A DNA stretch of 5,266 bases from Flavobacteriales bacterium (GTDB lineage: Bacteria; Bacteroidota; Bacteroidia; Flavobacteriales_D; Crocinitomicaceae). This document shows positions 1 to 5,266 of the stretch, piece by piece (the first letter of the stretch is position 1; every line of letters begins with the position of its first letter). The notes below the pieces were generated by a model. That model did not search any database, was not told where the DNA came from, and was given only the letters and a program-made list of their open reading frames with translations. Location: contig CANJQZ010000156.1 in the NCBI GenBank assembly GCA_947476515.1, positions 1 through 5,266 on the forward strand, given 5' to 3'. A program made the translations under genes and the position numbers.

Positions 1-118
1 GAAAGAAAATGTAATTGTTGGTCACTTAATACCAGCAGGAACAGGAGTAAGAAACTTCCAAAAAATGATTGTAGGTTCTCAAGATGCTTATGAAGCGCTT
101 GTTGAAGATGCTGAATAA
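1..118 (+). CDS. rpoC: RNA polymerase subunit beta' (RpoC), C-terminal end only
   Basis: The reading frame, with full codons from base 2, gives 38 residues ending in TAA at 116-118. It begins KENVIVGHLIPAGTG, the highly conserved block near the C-terminus of bacterial RNA polymerase beta', followed by a short variable tail (VRNFQKMIVGSQDAYEAL and the acidic end VEDAE). RpoC forms the catalytic centre and part of the DNA clamp of RNA polymerase together with RpoB. Everything upstream, including the catalytic Mg-binding aspartates, lies outside the window. In bacteria rpoC normally ends the rplJL-rpoBC operon, which fits the terminator 13 bases after its stop. The call rests on the conserved block and the acidic tail; the fragment is short but distinctive. 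Confidence 0.93.
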   Translation, partial: KENVIVGHLIPAGTGVRNFQKMIVGSQDAYEALVEDAE

Positions 119-131
119 TATTATATTTAAC

Positions 132-166
132 AAAAAAAAGGGCTACATTTTTGTAGCCCTTTTTTT
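132..166. terminator. Shared bidirectional rho-independent terminator between rpoC and recG
   Basis: GGGCTACA (140-147) pairs perfectly with TGTAGCCC (152-159) around a TTTT loop (148-151). Eight A (132-139) precede the stem and seven T (160-166) follow it. Read on the + strand, the stem ends in a T run 42 bases after the rpoC stop. Read on the - strand, the same stem ends in an eight-T run, with its first base 11 bases beyond the recG stop. One hairpin therefore serves both convergent genes in a 59-base gap. No other structure is needed to explain this spacer. Confidence 0.92.
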
Positions 167-177
167 ATGTCTAATTT

Positions 178-2274
178 TTATCCGATGGTGCTCCAATTGG
201 GGCGTGATTTTAATAATACCAATACTCTTTCTCGCAACGCTTGATGTTCTGGTTTTACTAATTCTGGGTCATCTTCTGTTAGCATTCGTGCAGCATTTCT
301 AGCCATTACAACGATTTGTCCATCCTTGGATAGGTCCGCTATTTTCAGGTCTAAAACCCCACTTTGTTGCGTCCCCAATAAATCACCCGGTCCTCTCAAT
401 TGTAAATCTACTTCCGCAATTTCAAATCCATCGGTTGTTCTTACCATGGTTTCCATTCTCTTCTTAGCTTCTTTTGAAAGTTCGGCACCAGTCATTAATA
501 CGCAATATGATTTTTCAGCCCCTCTACCAACTCTTCCTCGCAATTGATGTAATTGCGCCAGTCCAAATCTTTCAGCGCTTTCAATGATCATGACAGAGGC
601 ATTAGGAACATTAACACCAACCTCTATAACGGTCGTTGCTACCATAATGTGCGTTTCACCTTTAATGAAGCGTTGCATTTCGTATTCTTTATCCTCGGCT
701 TTCATCTTACCATGAACAATGCTCAGTTGGTATTCTGGCATTGGAAAGGAACGAGAAATGGCTTCGTATCCATCCATTAAATTATTAAAATCAAGTTTTT
801 CACTTTCTTTTATTAATGGATAAACCAAGTAGATTTGTCTTCCTAAAGCGATTTCTTTTCGCATAAATCCAAATAATGCAACACGATGACTCTCAAATCG
901 GTGTATGGTTTGAATGGGTTTTCTTCCTGGTGGTAATTCGTCAATTACAGAAACATCTAAATCACCATAAAATGTCATGGCTAAGGTTCTTGGAATCGGG
1001 GTTGCCGTCATGACTAAAATGTGAGGTGGAATCTTGTTTTTTCGCCACATTTTTGCTCTTTGTGCAACACCAAATCTATGTTGTTCATCAATAACAACCA
1101 ATCCTAATGACTTAAATTGCACTGGATCTTCTAGTAAGGCATGTGTACCAATGAGCAATTGAATTTCTCCACTTAATAGTTCTTCAAACAATAATGTTCT
1201 TGCTGCTTTTTTAGTCGAACCTGTTAGAAGTCCAACTTTTATCGGCATCTGTTTGAGTAATTCTTTGATCGTTTCAAAGTGCTGTGAGGCAAGTATTTCA
1301 GTGGGAGCCATCAGTGCAGCTTGGTGTTTATTTCCGATTGTGATTAGCATTGCCACTAATGCCACTAAGGTTTTTCCGCTACCTACATCTCCTTGTAATA
1401 ATCTGTTCATGTGATTTCCTGTCAAGAAATCTTTTCTAATTTCCTTTAATACTCTTTTTTGAGCTCCCGTTAATTCGAAAGGTAAATGATTATTGTAAAA
1501 GTCTAACATTGGTGTTCCAGCCTGCTCAAATCGAAATCCTTGAATTTGCTTAATGCGCACCCCTTTTCGAATTAGCATTTCTAACTGCAAATAAAATAAT
1601 TCTTCAAATTTTAATCGAAGTCGGGCTTGTTTGATCTCTAATTCATTCTGCGGTAAGTGTATTTTTCGCATCGCTTCTGTTCGCGATATCAATTGATTAT
1701 CTTTTTTAATATTTTCAGGTAAACACTCGGGTAAAATTATTTGATGTTGCGCGAAGATGGTTTGAATTAATTTTTCAATTCCTCTTGAATGTAATCCCTT
1801 AGAATTTAATTTCTCAGTACTCGAGTAAAAGGGCTGAAATCCTGCCCGAACTGTTAAATCTTTAATTGGTGTCAATTCTGGGTGCGGTATGGTCCAAACA
1901 CCAGAAATTAATTTGGGCTTCCCGAATATTTGATAACTTAATCCAACTACTATACTTTGTTTAATCCAAGACGCGCCTTGAAACCAAATAAGCTCTACAC
2001 TTCCGGTGTCATCAGTAAAACGAGCACTAAGTCTTTTAATGCGACCACTTCCAATTTCTTTGACATTAGAAATGGTTCCAACAAGTTGTAAATAATTATC
2101 AGTGTAGGAAATCTGATTGCATTTATGGTAAATCGATCGATCTAGGTATCTAAAGGGATAGGTGTTTAATAAATCTCCAAAAGTAAAAATGCCTAATTCT
2201 TTTTGTAAAAGTTGCGCCTTTTGAGGTCCAACTCCTTTTAAAAATTCGATAGGGGTACTTAAGAGTTCATTCAT
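178..2274 (-). CDS. recG: ATP-dependent DNA helicase RecG
   Basis: RecG is a cytoplasmic superfamily 2 helicase that remodels stalled replication forks, Holliday junctions, D-loops and R-loops by driving branch migration with ATP. The 698-residue product has the family's full length (about 690 in E. coli). In order: a helix-hairpin-helix-like LKGVGPQKA at 12-20; an OB-fold wedge that grips branched DNA at roughly 60-140, with aromatic WF at 97-98; a Q-motif-like TGAQ at 269-272; Walker A GDVGSGKT at 295-302; motif Ia APTEILASQH at 323-332; GTHALL at 376-381; motif II DEQH at 396-399; motif III TATPIPRTL at 423-431; motif V around 545-559; motif VI QLRGRVGRG at 577-585; and the TRG translocation segment at about 613-639 (EVDLQLRGPGDLLGTQQSG at 621-639). 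TRG plus DEQH separates it from PriA and Mfd. All motifs are intact and no frameshift is seen. The ATG start gives a family-like N-terminus, and no Shine-Dalgarno is visible. It follows accA by 24 bases with no terminator between, so the two are probably co-transcribed. Confidence 0.97.
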   Translation of the reverse strand: MNELLSTPIEFLKGVGPQKAQLLQKELGIFTFGDLLNTYPFRYLDRSIYHKCNQISYTDNYLQLVGTISNVKEIGSGRIKRLSARFTDDTGSVELIWFQGASWIKQSIVVGLSYQIFGKPKLISGVWTIPHPELTPIKDLTVRAGFQPFYSSTEKLNSKGLHSRGIEKLIQTIFAQHQIILPECLPENIKKDNQLISRTEAMRKIHLPQNELEIKQARLRLKFEELFYLQLEMLIRKGVRIKQIQGFRFEQAGTPMLDFYNNHLPFELTGAQKRVLKEIRKDFLTGNHMNRLLQGDVGSGKTLVALVAMLITIGNKHQAALMAPTEILASQHFETIKELLKQMPIKVGLLTGSTKKAARTLLFEELLSGEIQLLIGTHALLEDPVQFKSLGLVVIDEQHRFGVAQRAKMWRKNKIPPHILVMTATPIPRTLAMTFYGDLDVSVIDELPPGRKPIQTIHRFESHRVALFGFMRKEIALGRQIYLVYPLIKESEKLDFNNLMDGYEAISRSFPMPEYQLSIVHGKMKAEDKEYEMQRFIKGETHIMVATTVIEVGVNVPNASVMIIESAERFGLAQLHQLRGRVGRGAEKSYCVLMTGAELSKEAKKRMETMVRTTDGFEIAEVDLQLRGPGDLLGTQQSGVLDLKIADLSKDGQIVVMARNAARMLTEDDPELVKPEHQALRERVLVLLKSRPNWSTIG

Positions 2275-2298
2275 GGGTTGGAAAATTAAGCATAAATC

Positions 2299-3252
2299 TT
2301 ATTCCCAAACACCCATTTTATTAAATTTATCGATTCTTTGATTGATGCGTTCATCTGGCTTAATAGCATCTAGTCCCTTAAGATATTTTAAGATGTATTT
2401 TTTAACGGTTGCAAAGTTTTCAGACTGTGATCGATGCGCTCCATTAATGGGTTCAGGAATTACCTCATCAACTAAACCAAATTTTTTCATGTCTGTTGAT
2501 GTTAATTTTAAGGCATCTGCAGCGGTTTCTTTGAATTCCCAAGACCTCCATAAAATAGACGAACATGATTCAGGTGAGATCACAGAGTACCAAGTATTTT
2601 CTAGCATAACCACTTTGTCTCCAACACCAATTCCTAATGCTCCTCCTGATGCTCCTTCTCCAATTATGATGCAAATGACAGGCACCTTTAAGCGCATCAT
2701 TTCGTATATATTTCTCGCAATCGCTTCCCCTTGACCTCTTTCTTCAGCTTCTAAACCTGGATAAGCTCCTGGAGTATCTATAAAGGTTACGATGGGTTTA
2801 TTAAATTTTTCTGCAAGCTTCATCAAACGCAAAGCTTTTCTGTATCCTTCTGGATTGGGCATTCCAAAATTGCGGTATTGACGCATCTTGGTATTGATTC
2901 CTTTTTGTTGACCGATAAACATCACTGTTCTTCCGTCAATGGCACCAAAACCACCCACCATTGCTTTATCATCCTTCACTCCTCTATCGCCATGTAACTC
3001 TAAGAAATCACCTTCGGTAACAGCATCAATATAGGCTAAAGTATAGGGTCTGTCTGGGTGTCTTGATAATTGAACGCGCTGCCAAGGACTTAATTTTCCA
3101 AATATTTCTTTAGAAGTTGTTTTTAATAAGTCTTCTAATTCTTTTATTTTATCAGACATGTCTACTTCCGTAGAGATTCCAATTTCCTTTGTTTGTGCGA
3201 TTTGTTCTTCTAAGGCACGAAGCGGTTCTTCAAAATCAAGATAGGTTGACAT
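2299..3252 (-). CDS. accA: Acetyl-CoA carboxylase carboxyltransferase, alpha subunit
   Basis: AccA pairs with AccD in an alpha2-beta2 carboxyltransferase that moves the carboxyl group from carboxybiotin (carried on AccB) to acetyl-CoA, giving malonyl-CoA, the committed step of fatty-acid synthesis in the cytoplasm. The 317 residues match the family length (about 319 in E. coli). Visible blocks: an N-terminal helical part at 1-50; LSPWQRVQLSRHPDRPYTL at 54-72; PEGYRKALRLMKLAEKF at 134-150; FIDTPGAYPGLEAEERGQGE at 157-176, a crotonase-fold signature; GEGASGGALGIGVGD at 198-212, whose Gly203-Gly204 pair is in the position expected for the oxyanion hole; and SVISPESCSSILW at 223-235. A TAA codon lies in frame eight codons upstream of the ATG, inside the candidate -7 element, so the start cannot be far upstream. 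accD, accB and accC are not in this window. It is the promoter-proximal gene of a probable accA-recG operon. No Shine-Dalgarno precedes the ATG; the leader is A/T-rich. Confidence 0.97.
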   Translation of the reverse strand: MSTYLDFEEPLRALEEQIAQTKEIGISTEVDMSDKIKELEDLLKTTSKEIFGKLSPWQRVQLSRHPDRPYTLAYIDAVTEGDFLELHGDRGVKDDKAMVGGFGAIDGRTVMFIGQQKGINTKMRQYRNFGMPNPEGYRKALRLMKLAEKFNKPIVTFIDTPGAYPGLEAEERGQGEAIARNIYEMMRLKVPVICIIIGEGASGGALGIGVGDKVVMLENTWYSVISPESCSSILWRSWEFKETAADALKLTSTDMKKFGLVDEVIPEPINGAHRSQSENFATVKKYILKYLKGLDAIKPDERINQRIDKFNKMGVWE

Positions 3253-3268
3253 AGTATTTATTTTACTG

Positions 3269-3276
3269 CAAAATTA
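3269..3276 (-). promoter_or_regulatory. Candidate -7 element for accA (TAATTTTG)
   Basis: Read on the - strand this octamer is TAATTTTG, an exact match to the Bacteroidota primary sigma factor -7 consensus TAnnTTTG. It lies 16 bases upstream of the accA ATG, which predicts a leader of about 10 bases. Twenty bases further upstream is TTA, a 2-of-3 match to the -33 TTG. That TTA is the complement of part of the opposing ispE -7 element. The match is by motif only; such octamers are not rare in AT-rich DNA, but the position is right. Confidence 0.6.
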
Positions 3277-3296
3277 CAAAAATTGCTTTGTTCTTC

Positions 3297-3304
3297 TAAT
3301 TTTG
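3297..3304 (+). promoter_or_regulatory. Candidate -7 element for ispE (TAATTTTG), giving a near-leaderless mRNA
   Basis: TAATTTTG matches the Bacteroidota -7 consensus TAnnTTTG and ends only four bases before the ispE ATG at 3309. Transcription normally starts a few bases past this element, so the message would begin at or next to the start codon. A weak TTA in the -33 position lies 20 bases upstream, at 3274-3276. The first three bases (TAA) are also an in-frame stop for ispE, which fixes the start codon downstream of the element. An upstream promoter inside accA is an alternative that cannot be excluded. Confidence 0.55.
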
Positions 3305-3308
3305 TACT

Positions 3309-4124
3309 ATGATCTTATACCCTCCAGCTAAAATAAATTTAGGACTGCATGTACTGCGCAAGCGCTCAGATGGTTTTCATGAAATTGAATCAGTAATGTA
3401 TCCTGTGCCTTTTTATGATATTTTGGAGATTTTACCCGCTCAAATAAATTCATTTCATCAATCAGGAATTATTTTCGCTGATACCCATGAGAAGAATTTA
3501 TGTGAACAAGCAGTGGATCTTATGCAATCAAAATTTAATACTCCTCCTGTTTCCATTCACTTGCGCAAACAAATTCCAGTAGGGGCAGGCCTAGGTGGTG
3601 GTTCCGCTGATGCAGCTTATGTTGTTTTAGGATTAAATGAACTTTTTAGCTTAGGATTATCGCATGTAGAAATGGAAGAAATAGCGGCTACATTAGGAAG
3701 TGATTGTCCTTTCTTTATTCAAAATAAGGTTAGAATGGTCTCTGGGAGAGGTGAAATATTGAATGAGGTTAAATGTGATTTATCCGAGTATTATTTAGTG
3801 CTATTAAATCCAAAAATTCATGTCAGTACTAAGGAGGCGTATAGTAAGGTTACTCCTAAAGAAAATCAAAGCAATGTCGCTTCGATTCTTCAAGAAAATA
3901 TTTCTACATGGCAATCATCTTTGAAGAATGATTTCGAAAGTCCTATCTGTAAGCAATATCCCTTGATACAAGAATGTATTGATCAATTGAAAATCTCAGG
4001 TGCTATTTATGCCGCTATGTCTGGAAGTGGCTCAACAGTTTTTGGGATATTCTCAAGAAATGATTGTACCCTTCCTAGCTTATTTAATGATTATATTATT
4101 TTCCAAGGAAAATTAATGCTGTAG
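3309..4124 (+). CDS. ispE: 4-diphosphocytidyl-2-C-methyl-D-erythritol kinase (IspE)
   Basis: IspE is a cytoplasmic GHMP-family kinase. It uses ATP to phosphorylate the 2-hydroxyl of CDP-methylerythritol, the fourth step of the MEP route to the isoprenoid precursors IPP and DMAPP. The 271 residues are typical in length (283 in E. coli). Motifs in order: PAKINLGLHV at 6-15, with Lys8 matching the catalytic lysine; DGFHEIES at 21-28, with His24 in the substrate-binding position; the glycine-rich ATP loop PVGAGLGGGSADAA at 90-103; GSDCPFF at 130-136, with Asp132 as the catalytic base; and the third GHMP motif AAMSGSGSTVFGIF at 235-248. All key residues are present. The start is well fixed, since TAA at 3297-3299 is in frame just upstream and the N-terminus aligns with the family. 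It is divergent from accA across a 56-base gap. No other MEP-pathway gene is visible and no clear terminator follows. Confidence 0.96.
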   Translation: MILYPPAKINLGLHVLRKRSDGFHEIESVMYPVPFYDILEILPAQINSFHQSGIIFADTHEKNLCEQAVDLMQSKFNTPPVSIHLRKQIPVGAGLGGGSADAAYVVLGLNELFSLGLSHVEMEEIAATLGSDCPFFIQNKVRMVSGRGEILNEVKCDLSEYYLVLLNPKIHVSTKEAYSKVTPKENQSNVASILQENISTWQSSLKNDFESPICKQYPLIQECIDQLKISGAIYAAMSGSGSTVFGIFSRNDCTLPSLFNDYIIFQGKLML

Positions 4125-4187
4125 TATAATTAAAAGTTTATTGTTTAAAAATATTTCTATAATTATATCTTTTAAATTATAATTCTT

Positions 4188-4195
4188 TATATTTG
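4188..4195 (+). promoter_or_regulatory. Candidate -7 element (TATATTTG) for the T9SS cargo gene
   Basis: TATATTTG is an exact match to the Bacteroidota TAnnTTTG element. It lies in the 119-base AT-rich spacer (4125-4243) between ispE and the secreted protein. It predicts a start near 4200-4203 and a leader of about 41-44 bases. I could not find a TTG at the usual -33 distance, so support comes from one half of the promoter only. The rest of the spacer shows only weak A/T inverted repeats and no convincing ispE terminator. Confidence 0.5.
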
Positions 4196-4198
4196 AAT

Positions 4199-4211
4199 TG
4201 TCATTTTGACA
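4199..4211. promoter_or_regulatory. 13-base palindrome at the predicted transcription start
   Basis: TGTCA (4199-4203) and TGACA (4207-4211) are perfect inverted arms separated by TTT. The site starts three bases after the candidate -7 element and covers the predicted +1 position, where a repressor operator or a small 5' hairpin could sit. I do not recognise the binding protein. A five-base-arm palindrome can occur by chance; its position is what makes it worth listing. Confidence 0.35.
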
Positions 4212-4243
4212 CTAAGTATTTTTTAACCTTTAAATCTTTTATT

Positions 4244-4978
4244 ATGAAAAGAACTTTTACATTATGTGCTGCTCTATTTATCGGAGCTGTGGCTATGGCC
4301 CAATCAACTGTAACTTTTAAAGTTGATATTACAAATTATGTTGCTGGTGGAGCTGTTATTGATCCAACTGGTATTCGTGTTGCTGGTACATTTTCTACCA
4401 ATGGTGGAACTGTTACTGCTGGTGCAATGGCGGATTGGTCACCAACAACACCAACTTCAGGAATGACAGATTTAGGAAACAACATCTGGTCAATTGATGT
4501 TACTTTCCCTTCAACTGCTGTTGATGCAACTTTGCTTTACAAATTTGTTAATGGTAACTGGGGATCAAATGAAGGAACTGATCCTGCAAACACTATCGGT
4601 GCTGGCGGATGTGGTTTAGATGATGGCGCTGGAAATGTTAACAGAACTTTAGTTATTCCTGCTACAGCTACAACGCTTACATATTGTTGGGATAACTGTA
4701 CAGCTCTTTGTGCTTCAGGTTTAGTTGAAAATGCAATTTCAAATGTTGTTGTTTCTCCTAACCCAACTACAGATGTTGCTACAGTTAAATTTGATTTGAA
4801 CAATGCTTCAGATGCAATCTTTACATTATTTGACCTTACAGGTAAAGTGGTAATGACAAAAACTGTTGCTGCTGGAGTTTCTAATGCAATTGAAGTTGCT
4901 TCAATTAATGCTGGAACTTATTTTTACAATGTAAAATCTGGTGACAATGTTGCAACTGGAAAATTAATCAAAAGATAA
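4244..4978 (+). CDS. Secreted T9SS cargo protein with a starch/glycan-binding-like beta-sandwich
   Basis: The 244-residue product starts with a classical signal peptide (MKR, then hydrophobic LCAALFIGAVAMA, probable cleavage before or after Gln20). The mature region at about 21-157 is rich in beta-strand pattern: VTFKVDIT, GIRVAGTFS, WSIDVTF, LLYKFVNGNWGSNEG, NRTLVIP. This resembles CBM20/CBM48-like starch- or glycogen-recognition modules of secreted Bacteroidota proteins, with exposed-type aromatics W65, W82 and W106. Four mature cysteines (C123, C148, C152, C156) suggest two disulfides. Residues 162-244 form a type A T9SS sorting domain: VVVSPNPTTD at 168-177, FTLFDLTGKVV at 193-203, and the ending NAGTYFYNVKSG through GKLIKR. 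The protein should cross the outer membrane by T9SS and be released or anchored at the surface. No catalytic domain is seen. I chose the ATG at 4244 over a TTG at 4193, because only the former puts the signal peptide at the N-terminus and the latter overlaps the promoter and palindrome. The exact ligand is unknown. Confidence 0.88.
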   Translation: MKRTFTLCAALFIGAVAMAQSTVTFKVDITNYVAGGAVIDPTGIRVAGTFSTNGGTVTAGAMADWSPTTPTSGMTDLGNNIWSIDVTFPSTAVDATLLYKFVNGNWGSNEGTDPANTIGAGGCGLDDGAGNVNRTLVIPATATTLTYCWDNCTALCASGLVENAISNVVVSPNPTTDVATVKFDLNNASDAIFTLFDLTGKVVMTKTVAAGVSNAIEVASINAGTYFYNVKSGDNVATGKLIKR

Positions 4979-4997
4979 TTTTTCAATTTGATTTTCG

Positions 4998-5029
4998 AAA
5001 AAGCCTAAGTGAAAACTTAGGCTTTTTTT
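4998..5029 (+). terminator. Rho-independent terminator with GAAA loop
   Basis: AAAAAGCCTAAGT (4998-5010) pairs with ACTTAGGCTTTTT (5015-5027) around GAAA (5011-5014), a 13-base-pair stem with a GNRA-type tetraloop, followed by a T run to 5029. It lies 19 bases after the stop of the T9SS cargo gene. The flanking A and T tracts could also let it work on the - strand, but no - strand gene is visible here. It separates the two secreted-protein genes into different transcripts unless there is readthrough. Confidence 0.9.
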
Positions 5030-5054
5030 AGTTAATAATTTTTAATTTTCTCAA

Positions 5055-5266
5055 ATGAAATATCTTAGTCATTCTATTGTAACAACTTTTATATTCTCAT
5101 TTGCTTGTTCAGCTTTTTCACAAATTTTAGATGTCAGCCCCGCGTTTCCAACAAGTGCTGATGTGGTTACAGTTGTTTATGATGCAAGTGAAGGAAATGC
5201 CGCATTAGTGGGAGTAGGTCCTGTATATTGTCATGCAGGTTTGATCACAAGCGCAAGTACCTCTCC
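5055..5266 (+). CDS. Secreted protein, N-terminal part only (possible glucan-related module)
   Basis: An open frame runs from the ATG at 5055 to the window end, giving 70 complete residues with no stop; the C-terminus is missing. Residues 1-22 form a signal peptide (MKYLSHS, then hydrophobic IVTTFIFSFACSAFS, followed by Gln23), the usual shape for Bacteroidota secreted proteins. The mature start (DVSPAFPTSADVVTVVYDAS at 26-45, then GNAALVGV and PVYCHAGLIT) resembles, from memory, an N-terminal beta-sandwich module on large secreted T9SS proteins of this phylum, some with alpha-amylase domains. That link is inference and no catalytic region is visible. It begins 25 bases after a strong terminator. 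The only promoter-like sequence is TAATTTTC at 5043-5050, one mismatch from TAnnTTTG. It may act with the preceding secreted protein on extracellular glucans. The coding call is firm; the function is weak. Confidence 0.8.
   Translation, partial: MKYLSHSIVTTFIFSFACSAFSQILDVSPAFPTSADVVTVVYDASEGNAALVGVGPVYCHAGLITSASTS

Noticed and set aside
84..302. Open frame on the + strand, 72 codons, hydrophobic product
   Set aside because: It overlaps the end of rpoC, runs through the terminator hairpin and then lies antisense to recG. The hydrophobic look comes from reading the T-rich complement.
326..780. Two short + strand open frames (326-547 and 553-780)
   Set aside because: Both are antisense to the conserved helicase core of recG and show no family-like sequence of their own.
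2342..2734. 130-codon + strand open frame
   Set aside because: It lies wholly antisense to conserved accA motifs; it is a shadow frame with no promoter or recognisable domain.
4125..4187. Terminator or hairpin after ispE
   Set aside because: Only weak, purely A/T inverted repeats are present (for example ATAATT and AATTAT around 4159-4183), with no GC-containing stem or associated T run.
4193..4243. TTG start adding 17 residues to the T9SS cargo protein
   Set aside because: The extension would bury the signal peptide behind a non-signal stretch, and the TTG falls inside the candidate -7 element. The ATG at 4244 is much better.
4537..4803. 88-codon - strand open frame
   Set aside because: It is antisense to the T9SS cargo gene, whose motifs are clear on the + strand.
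5055..5123. Lipoprotein signal peptide at Cys18 of the last gene
   Set aside because: The residues before the cysteine (SFA) do not fit a lipobox, which needs Leu, Val or Ile at -3. A normal signal peptide cut near Gln23 fits better.
1..5266. CRISPR array, transposon, integrase, tRNA, rRNA, riboswitch or toxin-antitoxin pair
   Set aside because: I found no repeated spacers, terminal inverted repeats, transposase motifs or structured-RNA signatures. The genes are intact core genes plus ordinary secreted proteins.

Overview
This AT-rich window looks like chromosomal DNA from the Bacteroidota, most likely order Flavobacteriales. Three things point there. The small secreted protein ends in a type IX secretion (T9SS) C-terminal sorting domain, which is essentially confined to this phylum. 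Candidate promoters carry the phylum's TAnnTTTG -7 element. No gene start has a recognisable Shine-Dalgarno sequence. A finer placement cannot be made from this sequence.

Layout from left to right. Bases 1-118 hold the last 38 codons of rpoC (RNA polymerase beta' subunit) on the + strand. A single, nearly symmetric hairpin with A/T tracts on both sides (132-166) fills the 59-base gap between rpoC and the convergent gene recG, and can terminate both transcripts. On the - strand, accA (acetyl-CoA carboxylase carboxyltransferase alpha) is followed after 24 bases by recG (branched-DNA helicase), so the two probably form an operon read right to left. On the + strand, ispE (MEP-pathway isoprenoid kinase) starts 56 bases from accA. 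The gap holds two inverted copies of the same -7 element, so the divergent promoters appear to be interleaved. After ispE come a 119-base AT-rich spacer with a promoter-like element and a 13-base palindrome, then a 244-residue secreted T9SS cargo protein with a probable starch/glycan-binding-like beta-sandwich, a strong terminator with a GAAA loop, and the 5' end of a second secreted protein that runs off the window.

The left three quarters is core housekeeping: transcription, DNA repair, fatty-acid synthesis and isoprenoid synthesis. The right quarter switches to secreted proteins and may be the edge of a locus for binding or breaking down extracellular glucans; that is inference from two partly understood proteins. 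I see no mobile element, CRISPR array, tRNA, rRNA or phage gene, and no clear evidence of an undescribed system. The most interesting signals are regulatory: the interleaved accA/ispE promoters with a probably leaderless ispE mRNA, and the palindrome at the predicted transcription start of the T9SS cargo gene.
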